Shown here: piece by piece, positions 1 to 11,826 of the stretch | Numbering within the stretch: the first letter of the stretch is position 1 | Layout of the letters: each line of letters opens with the position of its first letter | NCBI GenBank assembly: GCA_001953115.1 | Contig: LSSL01004403.1 | Coordinates: 1-44,448 of the forward strand | Direction: 5' to 3' | Source: Smittium mucronatum | Lineage: Eukaryota > Kickxellomycota > Harpellomycetes > Harpellales > Legeriomycetaceae | Length of the DNA stretch: 44,448 bases | Program-made: the position numbers and the translations under genes | Notes under the pieces: generated by a model | Seen by the model: only the letters and a program-made list of their open reading frames with translations | Told to the model about the DNA's origin: nothing | The model's database searches: none

Positions 1-1610
1 GATTATTTTGTATGCAATTCACGTCTATATGGACAAAAAAACAACAGTGCTAATTATGCCATAGTTTTGAGTTACTAGTATCAATAAATTAGGCGTAAAG
101 ATATTGTAATAGTTTTTTTTGAGTATATAGAAGTATTGAATAATATCTAGTCCAAAAAAAGTTTATATAATAAAACCAATTATTTAGAAAATTGGTTTTA
201 GTCTTAATGTATCTCTATATAAAGATTATATTTTCTATAATGTTGCTAATAATGTCAAGACACTCGGAAATATTATTTAGAATTTGAGATTTGGGATTTG
301 AGATTTGGGATTTGAGATCATACAATAGTCAAACAATATTTAAACAGTGAAAACCTTATATATAGTATAAAGCTATTCTAAATAAAATCAACTGTAATAT
401 TATAGTAACTAGAATTGATTATATATTCTTGGTGATTACTTGTCACTATGCATCTCATTTCCTGTTTTTTACCGGAGGTTTAAATTGAATAAGAATAAAT
501 TTCAAAAAAAAATCTCTATGCCCACCTAAAATTTTTATTTGGCTGTCAATTAAGTAAAAGTGCAAGGAAATGTTGACACTAATTCGCCTATTTCAGGCTG
601 GAAAATTAATAGTAGTTTATACCTGAAACTTATAACTTGTATCATGCTAATTAATTTCTTTTAAAAAGAGACTACGCATTAAGCAGACAAGAATGAATTG
701 GATCAATAAGTTTAGTGTGAAAAAGCCCCTTTTCAAAGTTCTATGTTTAATTGTATGGTTCTCTTTTTTGTCACATAATAATCTAATATAACTCTTAATC
801 CACGAATTAACAAAATTTTTAAAGTATTTTAGCATTTGATATACGATTTTTTTTTAAATTTTCTTTACTCAACGAAAATGTGGCTACAAAGTGTATTCAA
901 ACTGTGGAGCTATTCTATACGCGATTTGATAAACCCATGTTTTAGTTAAGTTCCGCTCTAAAATTTATATCATAACTCCAACACTTACACATTTTTAATA
1001 TTACGTTTTTTTTATAACTCTTCAAAAAATAAATATTGTTGTATGATCTAAATGTTACAGCATTCTCTCAATTTTAACTTTGATCTAAAGTTAAAAAGGT
1101 GTTTAATATGAAAAAAAAAACAGGAGGGTCTTCATTAAAGGGTAATATTCAACCAAAAAACTAAATACATATCGGATTTAAAATCAGTATCATCATCTCA
1201 TTACCAAGATAAAATTGTTCAAAATATTATAGTTAAATATCTGGTTAATTTTATTTCATATTATAGAATCTAATGATGAAGATTTTTATTCTCATATTGA
1301 ACAATTTAAGCTTTAATTATATCAAATAGGCCAGATAAAGCTTATATAAAACTGTGTTTAAATGTGTTTAATGTATATATTTATATAATAACCTTAAAGT
1401 TTTTATGTTTTTGAGTTGGTTTTTAAAGTTTGAATTTTAAATCCAAAAGCCATTATTATAAGTTTAATTCTAAAAACTTCTACATATTCAAAAACATCTA
1501 TTGCAATATCTTTACGCCTAATTTATTGATACTAATAACTATAAACTATGGAATAATTAGCACTGTTGTTTTTTTTGTCTATATAGACGTGAATTGCATA
1601 CAAAATAATC
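1..1610. repeat. Foldback structure: inverted arms 1-142 and 1470-1610
   Basis: The reverse complement of about 1470-1610 matches about 1-142 with few differences; base 1 pairs with base 1610. The shared core includes GCAATTCACGTCTATAT and TTAGGCGTAAAGATATTG. The arms are separated by about 1.3 kb of AT-rich DNA in which I recognise no gene. The left arm is cut by the window start, so the true arm length is unknown. This could be a foldback or terminal-inverted-repeat DNA transposon, or an inverted duplication of an older repeat; I see no transposase in the loop. The open frames at 647-835 and 1430-1618 lie in arm or spacer DNA and are probably chance. Confidence 0.8.
285..318. repeat. Short tandem repeat, about 14-bp unit
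   Basis: The unit GAGATTTGGGATTT is repeated in tandem about two and a half times inside the spacer of the 1-1610 foldback structure. A minor minisatellite. Confidence 0.8.
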
Positions 1611-1619
1611 ACAATTGAG

Positions 1620-2905
1620 GATACTTACCAAATTTGATTTTTACCATCCAATAAAATATTTATAAAAAATCATCGAGAAAAACAGCTTGGATTTAATAAA
1701 CAAATAGCTTGGAATTTGAGTGAGAATTAATGTATTTGGCTTGGATTTGTCCAAATTGGCCTGGAAAAAAATAAATGGGCTTGTGAAAAAATAAAACAGC
1801 TTGAAAAAAAAAAAATTTCTTGGGTTTAATATTTAACCTTTTTTTAAAAACTAGATTTCTCAAAATAACGCGTTTTTCTCAAAATATTTTTTTTGACGCA
1901 ATAGAATGCTTTAATTGTTATGAACTGAATAATATCAAGTTAGAAATATTTATCAAAATCAACATTATTTACCAAAATAATTATTTGATTAGTTTCGTTT
2001 TTTTCGGATACTTTTTTCAAAAAATACGATTATTTAGATTCTTGAATTTTTTTTAACTTTTTAAAAAATTCTCAAAGTCACTCTAGCTACTTATTAATTT
2101 ATCGTTTCAAAAGAAATAAAAATAATTTATAATACAATTCTTACTATTATTATTAGTCCTTACGTACTTTAATATTAAGAACCCCCTTTAAAATCGTAAT
2201 TACTTTAGTTAGCAAATAATAGCTTTTTTTGGAGGTTTCAAGCATTTTCGGACGTCTATTAAAAATTATATTAACTATGAATATTGTATTTAATAAAGCT
2301 TTAATAAAGCTTTAATTAGAAGTATGACATAATAAAGATGGGAAAGCTATCTAATTTCATATTAATTAGGGACCATTTATCAATATAATTTCCTTATACT
2401 GATAAAATCAAATGCGAATCAGTTGATCTAAATTTCGTTTTTTCAAGCATTTAAATTTATATAAACCTTTTATTGCTTAGAATGGGATTCATATTGATCA
2501 ATTAGATTTAATTTGATATATCTACGCTATATCGTTTAAAATCAGAATCTTGACAAATGTTTGCATTTATCATTTTAGCGCGTTTTTATCAAAATAAATA
2601 TCCCTAGCTTGCAATTGGTGCTTTATAAAAACTTATACCCCAGGTAGTTAGATGCGATATTTAATCGATAGATATACGCATATTTTTAGCAAACCCGCTA
2701 TATTTGGTAATTGATTCCGAAACCTAAGAAAATACACTTATTGCATAGGCAGCCTATTGAATTTTTTTTAATTCAGTCCAGAAATAGTGCACAAATTATT
2801 TTTTCGAGCACATGTATAACTAAAAGCTAAAATGAAACATACTCTTTTGTAATTTATTTTTTAAAAAGGTGCTGTTATACATTTATATTAGCACTATTCA
2901 TCATT
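1620..2905. other. AT-rich non-coding stretch
   Basis: Low-complexity AT-rich DNA with poly-A and poly-T runs and several short imperfect copies of CTTGGATTTGT/GCTTGGAATTTG around 1680-1800. The open frame at 1820-2056 is rich in Phe, Ile and Asn and looks like chance in T-rich DNA. I see no motif or gene. Confidence 0.6.
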
Positions 2906-3228
2906 TCATTCACACGAGCCTGGTTGTTCCTCAAGATCGAATGTTTGCTCCTCTATAGGTAGTAGGCCTTTAAGGCCTCATCTCGTTTTATTGGTAGATG
3001 TATATTGTTAAGCAATAGTCTAGAGTAAGAAAAATATTTGAGAATATGAATAGAGCTCCACATACTCTTTGTCAAACCGGCTATTTTTAAAGTTCCATTT
3101 CCCGCTAAAAATCGAAAATTTAAAACGAAAATAAAATTCAAATAAACCATGTTGCAAACAATATTGGTATTATCCAGCATACAAAATAATGACAACAGAA
3201 CATCGAAGCCCTTAAAATTCAAATTCAA
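2906..3228 (-). pseudogene. Unidentified frameshifted coding relic
   Basis: Two minus-strand frames overlap here. One is open from 3228 to about 2953. The second, shifted in phase, is open from 2977 to 2909 (23 codons) and contains LPIEEQTFDLEEQPGSCE, a varied, acidic sequence unlike the Phe/Ile/Asn/Lys strings expected from random AT-rich DNA. The phase change inside the overlap suggests one or more indels in a former gene. G+C is visibly above the surroundings. The only near neighbour is a divergent plus-strand open frame starting at 3236. I do not recognise the family; an edge of another transposable element is possible. Confidence 0.4.
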
Positions 3229-3235
3229 ACACTAA

Positions 3236-3511
3236 ATAAGACTATTTAATATATTCAAAGAAGTGACAATACCAGAAGATAAGCCGAATGATGTTCAATT
3301 GAAAGGATTTATGTCATGGTTGGCGAATCATACAATTACAAAATTTTGGATATCAGTTCTCAGAATAGCAGACTTATTGAGAAATTCGATTGCGAACACA
3401 AAATATTCCCACAATCAGTATCCTATATTAAGGTCAGAAATACAGCAAAAAGTTAAGACTTTTTTCAAATCGAATCAAATCAATATCCCAACCAAAATTA
3501 GCCCCCAATAA
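3236..3511 (+). CDS. Open frame of 91 codons, unidentified, no ATG at its head
   Basis: The frame is open from just after a TAA at 3233-3235 to TAA at 3509-3511. It encodes a basic, mixed-composition peptide with two tryptophans (near FMSWLANH and TKFWISVLR) and an amphipathic-looking C-terminal half ending NIPTKISPQ. There is no ATG near the upstream end; the first in-frame ATG is at 3311. It is therefore either a fragment of a longer gene or a chance frame. It starts within 10 bases of the oppositely oriented relic at 2906-3228, so the two may be broken pieces of different insertions. No family is recognised. Confidence 0.3.
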   Translation: MRLFNIFKEVTIPEDKPNDVQLKGFMSWLANHTITKFWISVLRIADLLRNSIANTKYSHNQYPILRSEIQQKVKTFFKSNQINIPTKISPQ

Positions 3512-3781
3512 TCCAAGAAAAATTAAATATTTTCTGAAGCTGGAAGACAATTTTTTTTTTTGCTTTAAAGTAACCGGTAATATTATCAAAAAAAAAGCTT
3601 CAAAGTGTTTTATTCAAATATTTAACCCTTTAGAGCCAGAAAACAAAATATCACTCAATAGAATATATATAAATTTACAAGATCTTTTTTTTTACTCGGT
3701 GTGTTTATTTAAACAATACAAAAATAGTATAAAAAATATGTAAAAAAGCTTTAAAAAAATGAAATTTTCTCAAAAAATATC
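3512..3781. other. AT-rich gap, probable 3' flank or 3' UTR of the LINE
   Basis: It lies directly downstream, on the minus strand, of the LINE stop codon at 3782-3784. It contains plus-strand T-runs near 3549-3561 and 3686-3695 that would read as A-runs on the LINE sense strand, so either could mark a 3' tail. No target-site duplication could be fixed by eye. Confidence 0.35.
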
Positions 3782-5075
3782 TCATCCTACACCCCTCCAC
3801 CGCTCTAACGGCTCCGTACCCACTGCGCATTGGTTCAAGGCGGTTGGTGATTCACTTATAATTTCAAGTACAAGTGATCGGGCAACACAGATGCCATCCA
3901 AAAATCGAGCTGTCTCCAACTCAAAATTTGGACCAGCAGTTCCGGCGCGGAGCTGGCTTAAAGATGTTCTATGCCCTCACCAAAGGAGTTTGCTAAATAT
4001 TTCCAACTTAAATTCATTGGCTGAGAAAAAAATTATTTTCTCAAAAAATTTCTATCTGCGCGATCAAAAATATTCCGATTGTCTATGATCTGGTCGAATT
4101 TCATCGGTTACAGTCGGGAATTATGTGCTAAACAGTCTCTGATGTATGCAAATTTCAGTAGGGACAAAAAATTTCTAAATTTTCTGAGACGATTTTTGAG
4201 TTTGCCAGCCTCTGTACGGTCCAAAAACTAACCATTCTCATTTTTCCAATTTCTTCATGGCCCAACTTTAGCTCAGGGCGCATGGATATGAGTTCAATCC
4301 AGTTTCCTTTATTTTTTATTTTTCGATCCTGGGCCCAGTGTTGTATTCTGGATCGACTATTTTTTTTGTTTCTTTCGGCCAATGATATGACAGTTTATCT
4401 TGCTTCATTTTTTTCACAGTATTTTTTGATCCATTTGGTGCTCTCAGATACCCAGGTTGACTTTTTTGACTTGATTCGGTTTTTTATTAAATCGTATGTC
4501 CATGTTTTTGAGGTGGGCCATTTGAAGTATGTACGCTCACATGCAGTGCTTTTCCTGATGAATACATTTTTTATTCCTAATTCTTCCTTTATTCGATCCA
4601 TGGAGGTGTTACAGCCAACTTTGGCTACCAATCTTATTTATTTATCTATAGCTGTTTGAATAAGCTTGCATCTAGCCTCACTCATCCCAAATTTCTCTCC
4701 TCCATAGCATCCAGTATGCATTAGTATGTATTTGATAAGTTTTATTTTCAATGCTGTCAGAAAATCAGAATGTTTTAAAAATACATAAGCCGCAAAAAAA
4801 GTGTTCGAAAACTTGGTTTTATTGTGCTTTATGGTCTCTGATAAGTTTAATCAGCTATTAATTATATATACCAAGTACTGATATGAATATGTCCTATCCA
4901 CGGCTTTTTCATGTATAGTTGGGCTATTCGGCCAATCAGATCTTATATCCATGATTCCTCTTTTTTTGAAATTTATTTTTGTTTCCCAGGTAAAAGATCT
5001 TGTTCATGTTGCACTTATTTGAGCCAAAAATTTAAAAAATCAAGAAGGATTGAGATGGCCCAAAGCATAAGATTT
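3782..5075 (-). pseudogene. Non-LTR retrotransposon (LINE) reverse transcriptase, 3' part, inactivated
   Basis: Read on the minus strand from about 5075, the translation follows the thumb and C-terminal part of a LINE ORF2. First comes a degraded YADD-like site (YALGHL, 5061-5069 onward). Next are YSYQYLVYI (about 4861-4894), a segment with NKTKF and FFAAYVFLKHSD, and GCYGGEKFGMSEARCK (YGGE at 4695-4706). Then follows the frame at 4631-4158, interrupted by a stop at 4395-4397. It reaches a Cys/His cluster of the type C-P-x..SET-x-x-H-x4-C (first Cys 4164-4166, His 4125-4127, last Cys 4110-4112) with stops at 4155-4157 and inside ETV*H. After one more frameshift, a C-terminal domain stays open apart from one TGA and ends at TGA 3782-3784 (segments GTAGPNFELETARFLDGI, LNQCAVGTEPLERWRGVG). 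LINE enzymes copy their RNA at nicked chromosomal DNA. The YGGE.FGMSEARCK region recalls the R4/Dong-like clade, from memory only. No endonuclease domain or full 5' part is visible, in keeping with 5' truncation. Confidence 0.85.
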
Positions 5076-5339
5076 GATAAAAAAATATCTATCTCTGTAC
5101 GAAAATCGGAAATTCCTTAAAATCATTACCTATTCAAAAATAATTTTCTGGAAAAAATAGAAAATGCTAGACATTTAAATATATGTTAAGGGCCTCTTTG
5201 AATAGAATTTTAATATAAATACACGATAAAATAAATTTGACAGTTTCCAAAACAATCACAATTCTACCTTAGTTAATTTCAGAAAAATTGAATTAGCCAT
5301 TCATAAACAGAGATTTGTGTTACATATGGAGCTGAAAAA

Positions 5340-6060
5340 AAATGGAGGAGGGTGTTTATAATAAACGAAATAGGGTCAAGAATTTACAGGTACCCAAAAA
5401 ATAAAATAAATTGGCGGCCAAAAGAGGCTTCAGGATTTCTCGAGGAAAAAACAATAGATCCCACAAAAATTGGCTAATGATAAATGAGGTGGAGACTCAC
5501 AAAATGGGAAAAAAAAGTGGGTAAAAGTCAAATAGTGAGATTTTCAAAAAAAAACATATGGCGTCTCAGCATCATAAAAAACGTGTATAATTTTCCACAA
5601 AATCAAATCCCTTCAGTAACAACTATAAATAGATACAAACTCTCGAAATTAAACTCAGATGCAATGGCTATAATTGTGAGCGAAATAATGGTATCTGGAA
5701 TTTTTAAAACCGCAAAAGACTCACACAAAATATTCCTTGTCACCAATATTTGGAAAATATAAGCACATAAAATCTTCGCATTGATGTAAATTGGTCACAT
5801 CAACCAGTATTTTAGCAAAAAAAATCTTTAAAGCTTAATTTGTGAAGTTTCTGAAATATATGATTTTATCTGTGGGTCACTTATCAAAAATAGATGCCAC
5901 GCCTACATCTAATCACATCTTACTGCATCATAAACCACACTATATTTATAGAATTATTGAGAAATACATATAATAAAAACCTATTACTGATGTTTTCATT
6001 TCAATAGACCTTTTTTTCTGTGCCTATGGGGTCATTATTATAACCAATAAGCCTATTTAA
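5340..6060 (+). pseudogene. Unidentified plus-strand coding relic
   Basis: A plus-strand region with more varied codons than its surroundings. The longest open piece is 5484-5762 (92 codons, starting MRWRLTKWEKKVGK), basic and Trp-containing at its head, with a hydrophobic-alternating part SDAMAIIVSEIMVSGIFK. Upstream in another phase, from about 5340, is MEEGVYNKRNRVKNLQ. Downstream, other phases give IYDFICGSLIKNRCHAYI (about 5850-5905) and HILLHHKPHYIY (about 5910-5950). This pattern suggests a gene broken by several frameshifts. The strand is opposite to the adjacent LINE, so it is not simply that element's 5' part. A DNA transposase is a possibility, but I can name no motif. Confidence 0.35.
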
Positions 6061-7000
6061 TCCATGAACATAAATATATGTAAATATTAAATGAGCTATC
6101 TACATTAAATGAGTATAAAATTGTATACAGAAAATTAAAGATTTGGCATCTAGTTATATATTAATAGAATATGATTATTATTTTCTAATGGTAAATATAT
6201 GATTTATTCTCAAATTTTTCAAACGGAAATTAATGCCAACGATCAAGTTTTTCTAAATGGGGCTTAAAACAAAGACTTGAGTGAAATTAAATAATAAATT
6301 TTATTGGTTAATTATTTCTTATATTTTTAAATAACTTTAATAAATCTTAACACAAAATTTAATATCCTAACACAATTGAGTGAAAAAAAATACCTCTTAA
6401 TTTTCTTACAAGAAATGAAATCAAGTATTATAATCGTTATATAAATCCACCTAAACTTTTTTGAAATAATAATATTGAGTTATATAAGGGAAAAAAACAT
6501 CGGAATTTTGATTTTTTAATTTCGCAATTGGCAGAATATATTTTTTTAAATGTAAATTGAAACTGTTTTCAGATAAAATAGAAATTTTGCGTTTAAATTT
6601 ATTGTAATATACGGTAAAAAACTACGCGAAAATATTTTTTAATCGTATTTTTAAATCGAAAACGCGAATAAAAAGTAAAAAAAAAGTAAACAATACTCTT
6701 TAGAATAAATAAAATGTGATTTCAGCTAAAAAAATAATTCTTTAGAATATTCAAAAATAATAATCTGGGTATTTTTATTATTTATTTTTTTCGTTTTTTT
6801 TGTGGAATAGGTTTTTAGATTAAAACAAAAACTCAGAAATGTTTTAAAATCAAAAAACATGATTGTATATCTTAAAATTAAAAAAAAATTCTAAAAGTAT
6901 TATACTCAAAAAAACCTTCCCAATTTTTAAAATTTTGTTTATATTTTTATTTTTGGATTTATTAACGATTGTTAAATCAGTACTTAAAAATGAAAAGCCA
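6061..7000. other. AT-rich desert
   Basis: Mostly A/T homopolymer-rich sequence; all six frames are dense with stops. I see no gene, RNA or repeat of note. Confidence 0.6.
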
Positions 7001-8250
7001 TACCAATATCCGCAATATTTATAGTTATATGGAAGAAAAAAAGGCTAAGTGGAGGATTCTCTGGATGCTTCAGTACTTTCAGTATAATAAATGGACGGCC
7101 TAGAGGTGTATCATCCTAAAACATATAATTATTTCATCAGGGATACCGAAAATATTCAATATTCGACTGGATTCAATATGAACTATTTTAATTGATTTTA
7201 TTCTGTATGCGAAAAGGGGCTCATAAAACCAGAGATGAGCGGGGGAATAAAAAGTATTTCCGCTCCAAAATATAAGTTACTAATACTTATTTAAACACTA
7301 TTTAAAATTCGAGAAAATTGGTCATTGTGTTAATATTTTAATTTCTTAGTCTTGTAATATAGAAAATTCTACTGCATAATTGGTCAGAAATAATCTCATT
7401 AGACATTATCTGCTTCTTATGAAGAGGTATATTTAACCTTCTAAGATAATTATTCTCAATAAAAAACAATGAAGTAGCCTTAATTTTAAATCGATCAGTT
7501 TTATTTATGAATAGATCTAGTTGAAATTTCCACAAAATTAAAATATTTTATTTTGGAAAAAAACCACAGGTGTTTTTTTAATTGGAAATTTACCGTAATA
7601 CCCGATGAAAGATGAATTTTTAAAATTCCAGCTGTAGAAGGGACTATATACGAAGTGTCTGTCAGCATGAAGATGGAAAAAATTTGAAAAAAAATTTCGA
7701 AAAAGATCTCCGCTGATTTTAGGACTGATGATGAGTATGTTATCTGTGATTAATGGGCCATAAAGGCCAATAAAGGTTTCGGAGGTCTTAAAAAATTTTT
7801 AGAGTAACAATATCCAAGATAAAGAATTCCTATGATCGTGAAAAGACTTTAAATAGCCAAAATTATTTTCTAAAACGTTCAATCTTTTCTTAATCTCAAT
7901 AAGGATTATATATGAATTAGCCGTCAGCCGATAAAAACGAAAGTATAATCTTCGATTTTTTTTGGAGGGTTAAACGGTGATTTTAGGGTATCTATTGATA
8001 TATCCAGATGATCATTACTTAAAATAGAGATTGTACATACATATTTGTATAATTAACAAATTTGACATTAAGAGGACACCTATAAGAATATATGATATCA
8101 AAATATATGATTCAATCAAAATAAAGGATATAGAGTCCTCAAAATAAAATAAATAAATAAGGGATCTGAGTGCATGGAAAGCAAAAATAAATCCAAAATA
8201 TTTCAAGATAATCAGCTTTTTCCAAAAAAAAAAACAAACGAAAGCCTTAA
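7001..8250. other. Two faint higher-G+C islands, decayed and unassigned
   Basis: About 7020-7270 and 7610-8190 are visibly less AT-rich than their surroundings. Plus-strand snippets such as DYIRSVCQHEDGKN (near 7645) and FDIKRTPIRIYDIKIYDSIK (near 8060) look coding-like but are short and cut by stops. The minus-strand frames at 7338-7535 and 8015-8206 are hydrophobic strings of the kind expected from reverse-reading A-rich DNA, and I do not call them genes. These are probably remnants of old insertions. Confidence 0.25.
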
Positions 8251-10859
8251 TAGTGCAAGAAAAAAGGCTATTTTCAACAAAATAGTAGCAATTTCAGAGC
8301 CTGGAATCAGTTATTTGTATTTTTTCTCAAACTAAAATCATTCTCAGCCTTTTTTTTATTTTTGATATTGTAATTCATATGAATTCACTTATATTGAATA
8401 TATAATTTCTCGATAAATTGAAAATAAATATTCTATATTGTAGAATTTTTACTTATAAAAATAAAGATTAAATTTTTCTTAGATATAATTTGCAATACTT
8501 TTTTTTGCTAAAAAATCTTTTTGGTTTAATAAAATTTAAATTCCCTTCCTCTTTATTTAAAATATTTTTTTCACAATATATTCAGAAATTTTACCTTAGA
8601 AAAATTTTGACCTTAAATTCTTGGAAAAAATGTACATAATCTTTTTATAGTCGAATAGGGTTTTTTGTAAATTATTATACATTATTATTGTAATAGTTTT
8701 TGATTCAATTTAACCAATAGGATATGAATTTTTTTTTGAGGAATAATAAAATTTAGAGGATTAGATAAAAAACCCGTGTAAGTTGAACCTTTTTATTTTA
8801 AACTGATGAGATATTTTTAAAATTTCTTTCAATTTTTAATCATTTTTAGGTTCATTTATGGAACCTAAGATGATATATAAAGATATTTTATTTAAGAAAG
8901 TATAACAACTGAATTGGTATTATATCGAGAAATTGGATTCACTGAGTTTATGTTCACCTTTAGACTGATTGTAATTTTTATGAAACATTTTTAGATTCAA
9001 TGCTAATATTCAAATATGAAGGTTTGTAAACTTGTTTAATTAGATGTGCTACAATTTAAGTTTAAAAATATGAGCTGTGGAATCCTTTTTTGACATATAT
9101 CTTATAAATATATCTTTTTTTTTAATAGTTTAACATTAATATTTAAACTTGGTGTGAATATTTTCAAAAAAATCTATCAATTTTAAAGATAATACCTAAT
9201 TCTGAAAAACCATATACTAATCTCAATCTTTTAAGAAATTAGTCAAAAAGCAAATATTTTCTCAAAAAAAACATTATTTAGCATTTATTACCCAAAACAA
9301 ACATTTTAAAAAGGTTTTTAATGTTTTTAATTTCCCCTATCTTTAAATTACTGAGATTTTGCGGATTATCAGAAAAAAAATACAAAAAAACATTTTTTCT
9401 ATCTAATAATTCTCTGAAAAATGACAATTTATAAATTTTATCGAGAATTAAAATAAATCCTGTGTTTTTGATTAATCAGAAAATCATAATTTAAAGTTTT
9501 TTAATAATTTTATATTGTACTGGTTGAAAAATTTAAATTTTCGACATTAGCGAGAAATAGAGCTTCAAAAATTTATGAAAGTTGAGTTTTCACCTGTTAA
9601 AAACCTTCGTTTACAGCTTTTAGATTTTTTACAATGTTAATTATGCAACAGTACTCCTTTTTTTAAAAAAAAAAATTTCATTTTCAATTTTTTAATGTGT
9701 TTTTAAATTAATTTTCTCTAATAAAGGGATATTAATCACGTTTAAAATCATCAAATCCCTAAAAATTGCTATTTTATTTTAAATGAGACATTTAACATTA
9801 TAATAAACATATTTTTATAGATCGATAAAAGATAAAATTATAGGAAATATTTTTTGATGATAAAATTAGAAAATGACAATTAAAACTTTCTATTTAAACC
9901 AAAAAAATTTAGGAATGATTTTATCGATTATATTTTATCTTTAAGCATTTTAGGGTTGATGATAAAAAAATTGATTCAAAAACTTCATACATTTTTTACA
10001 TTGAAATAATAATTATTTTATTTATTTTTATTTATCGGAAAATTATACAAGTTGAAATGGCTGATTTAAAAAAATATAAGCCAAGATCAAATTTGGGACT
10101 GAGAAGAGGAAATTTGGAAATTATTACAATTGGGAGATCATTTTCACTGCATTACTTTTTGTTAATAATAAAACGCTTGGATATATAATAAATTAAACTG
10201 GACCAATCGAATAATCGCATAAAAAATTGGTATCGCCGATTAATTATCCATATCTTTCTAACAGGATTTTTTTTTGTAATTCAAACCCAATTTTCTTAAT
10301 ATATTTTACTCATAATCCTAATTCAATATTTAAAAATTAGGGAAGCATAAAAAAAACCAATAGTGAATCATAAATTCTCGAAGAGGATAAAATTTTAATC
10401 TTCCAATTAGGTTGATACACATTTGGAAAAAAATAATAATGCAATATACTTTTAAATAAATTAAATGGGTTAATTTATGGGAATATTATTGAATTTATTA
10501 ATCTATAATGCAATTAAATTCTTAATATAATTCAATAAGTTTTTCGGATCAACTTATAGCAGCACTTGCTAGAAATTTTAATATATATGTTTTTTGGGCT
10601 GGAACATTATTTATTTTTCACGCTAATATTTTTATAAAATTTATATTATTGTGTATCAGCAATACCATAAAAGATGAAAATCCAATTTCTTACATATAAC
10701 TGGATCGGATTTCTTTAATTTTTAAAACCATAGTATTTAGATAATACTTCTAATGGCAAAAATTTAATTTTTTTATAAGTACCATTTTTTTAATCTATAT
10801 AAATAAATATTTGATCCTATAATATCTCTTTTTATATCTAAATAAAGAAAATAAACACA
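8251..10859. other. AT-rich desert
   Basis: Long A and T runs and stop-rich frames throughout. I found no gene-like stretch, tRNA-like box or obvious long repeat. Confidence 0.6.
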
Positions 10860-11532
10860 AAAATCTAAAAAAAGGATCTATTCTATGAAAATCCCTACAT
10901 TTAAGAACATTTTAACAAAAAAAAGTTTTTTTAAAAATTATGAAATAGACATTAGTTCCCAGGAGAAGGATAGGAATCCAAGATAAAGAAAAATGTTCAC
11001 AAACTGGAGAGAAGAAAATAAAAAATTCAAATTTAAAAACTAAATATTAAAAATTGATTAACTTGTGGATGAATACATCCAAGTAGACAAAATAAACAAA
11101 TGAGCATAAAATGCAAGTGACAGATTAAAACCGCAAGATAATAAGTTCAAAAATCGTCTTTTATGAGATACAAGAATCAAAAATTTATACCCACAAAATT
11201 AAATAAAAATCTTAACAGGAGGACGACCGCATAAAAAATAATAGTATTAAAAATGGCAAAAGTCCCCTTTAGGCTGGTGTTTTACATAAAATGTGTCGAT
11301 AGGGAACTGGAAGAAATATAAACAGGTATAACATTTAAAATCTTCTAAATCTAAATTTGCTATGAGATAGAGTCAAAATAATGATTCTGTTCTCGAATTT
11401 AAAAATGAGAAGAAAAAAAAAAACAAAAAAATAAATATAAAATATAAAAACGAAGAAATTAAATAGCTAGAAACAGCCGATTACATTTAAATCATAAAAA
11501 AATAGTAAATTATCGTAAAATTTTCTTGAAAA

Positions 11533-11826
11533 ATGATAGTTTGTTCTCATGGAATACCTGTAGCTCTCAAAATTGAGAGAGATGCTAAAAAACACAACAT
11601 TGAAACACAAAAAGCAAAATACATGATCCATATACAAGTGTCAGGATATTATTTTAGCCAAAAATGGGGAAAAAACGCATGGGTTTCTAAATTTATTGGA
11701 TATCCAGGACATTATGGCTTGGAAGTGATCCCCAACCAACTCAAGTATGGACATAATGCAAAGAATAGGGCGATTGAATGGAAATTTTTTCGGGATATCA
11801 AAAAAATATATAACATAATAAAATAA
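11533..11826 (+). CDS. 97-residue open frame, unidentified, probably a relic
   Basis: The longest clean ATG-started frame with protein-like composition in the A-rich block. It begins MIVCSHGIPVALKIERD and contains GYYFSQKWGKNAW, FIGYPGHYGLEVIP and a basic end NRAIEWKFFRDIKK. Three Trp and several Gly, Pro and His residues are unusual for random sequence at this A+T content, which favours a real coding origin. It ends at TAA 11824-11826. No signal peptide, membrane segment or known motif is seen. It sits in the same orientation as the fragments at 13190, 20249 and 20615, so it may be one exon-like piece of the same broken locus. The minus-strand frame at 11641-11877 is its shadow. Confidence 0.35.
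   Translation: MIVCSHGIPVALKIERDAKKHNIETQKAKYMIHIQVSGYYFSQKWGKNAWVSKFIGYPGHYGLEVIPNQLKYGHNAKNRAIEWKFFRDIKKIYNIIK

Noticed and set aside
647..835. 62-codon minus-strand frame
   Set aside because: It lies in the spacer of the 1-1610 foldback, is Phe/Leu/Lys-rich and has no motif; judged chance.
3759..4088. 109-codon plus-strand frame starting MKFSQKISHPTPLHRS
   Set aside because: It is the shadow of the LINE C-terminal domain, which reads more convincingly on the minus strand (GPNFELETARFLDGI, EPLERWRGVG).
4282..4659. 125-codon plus-strand frame, the longest in the window
   Set aside because: It is antisense to the LINE segment with YGGE, the Cys/His cluster and typical LINE spacing; its Phe/Leu/Ser-rich content is that of a reverse reading.
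4911..5120. 69-codon plus-strand frame
   Set aside because: It is antisense to the LINE palm/thumb region.
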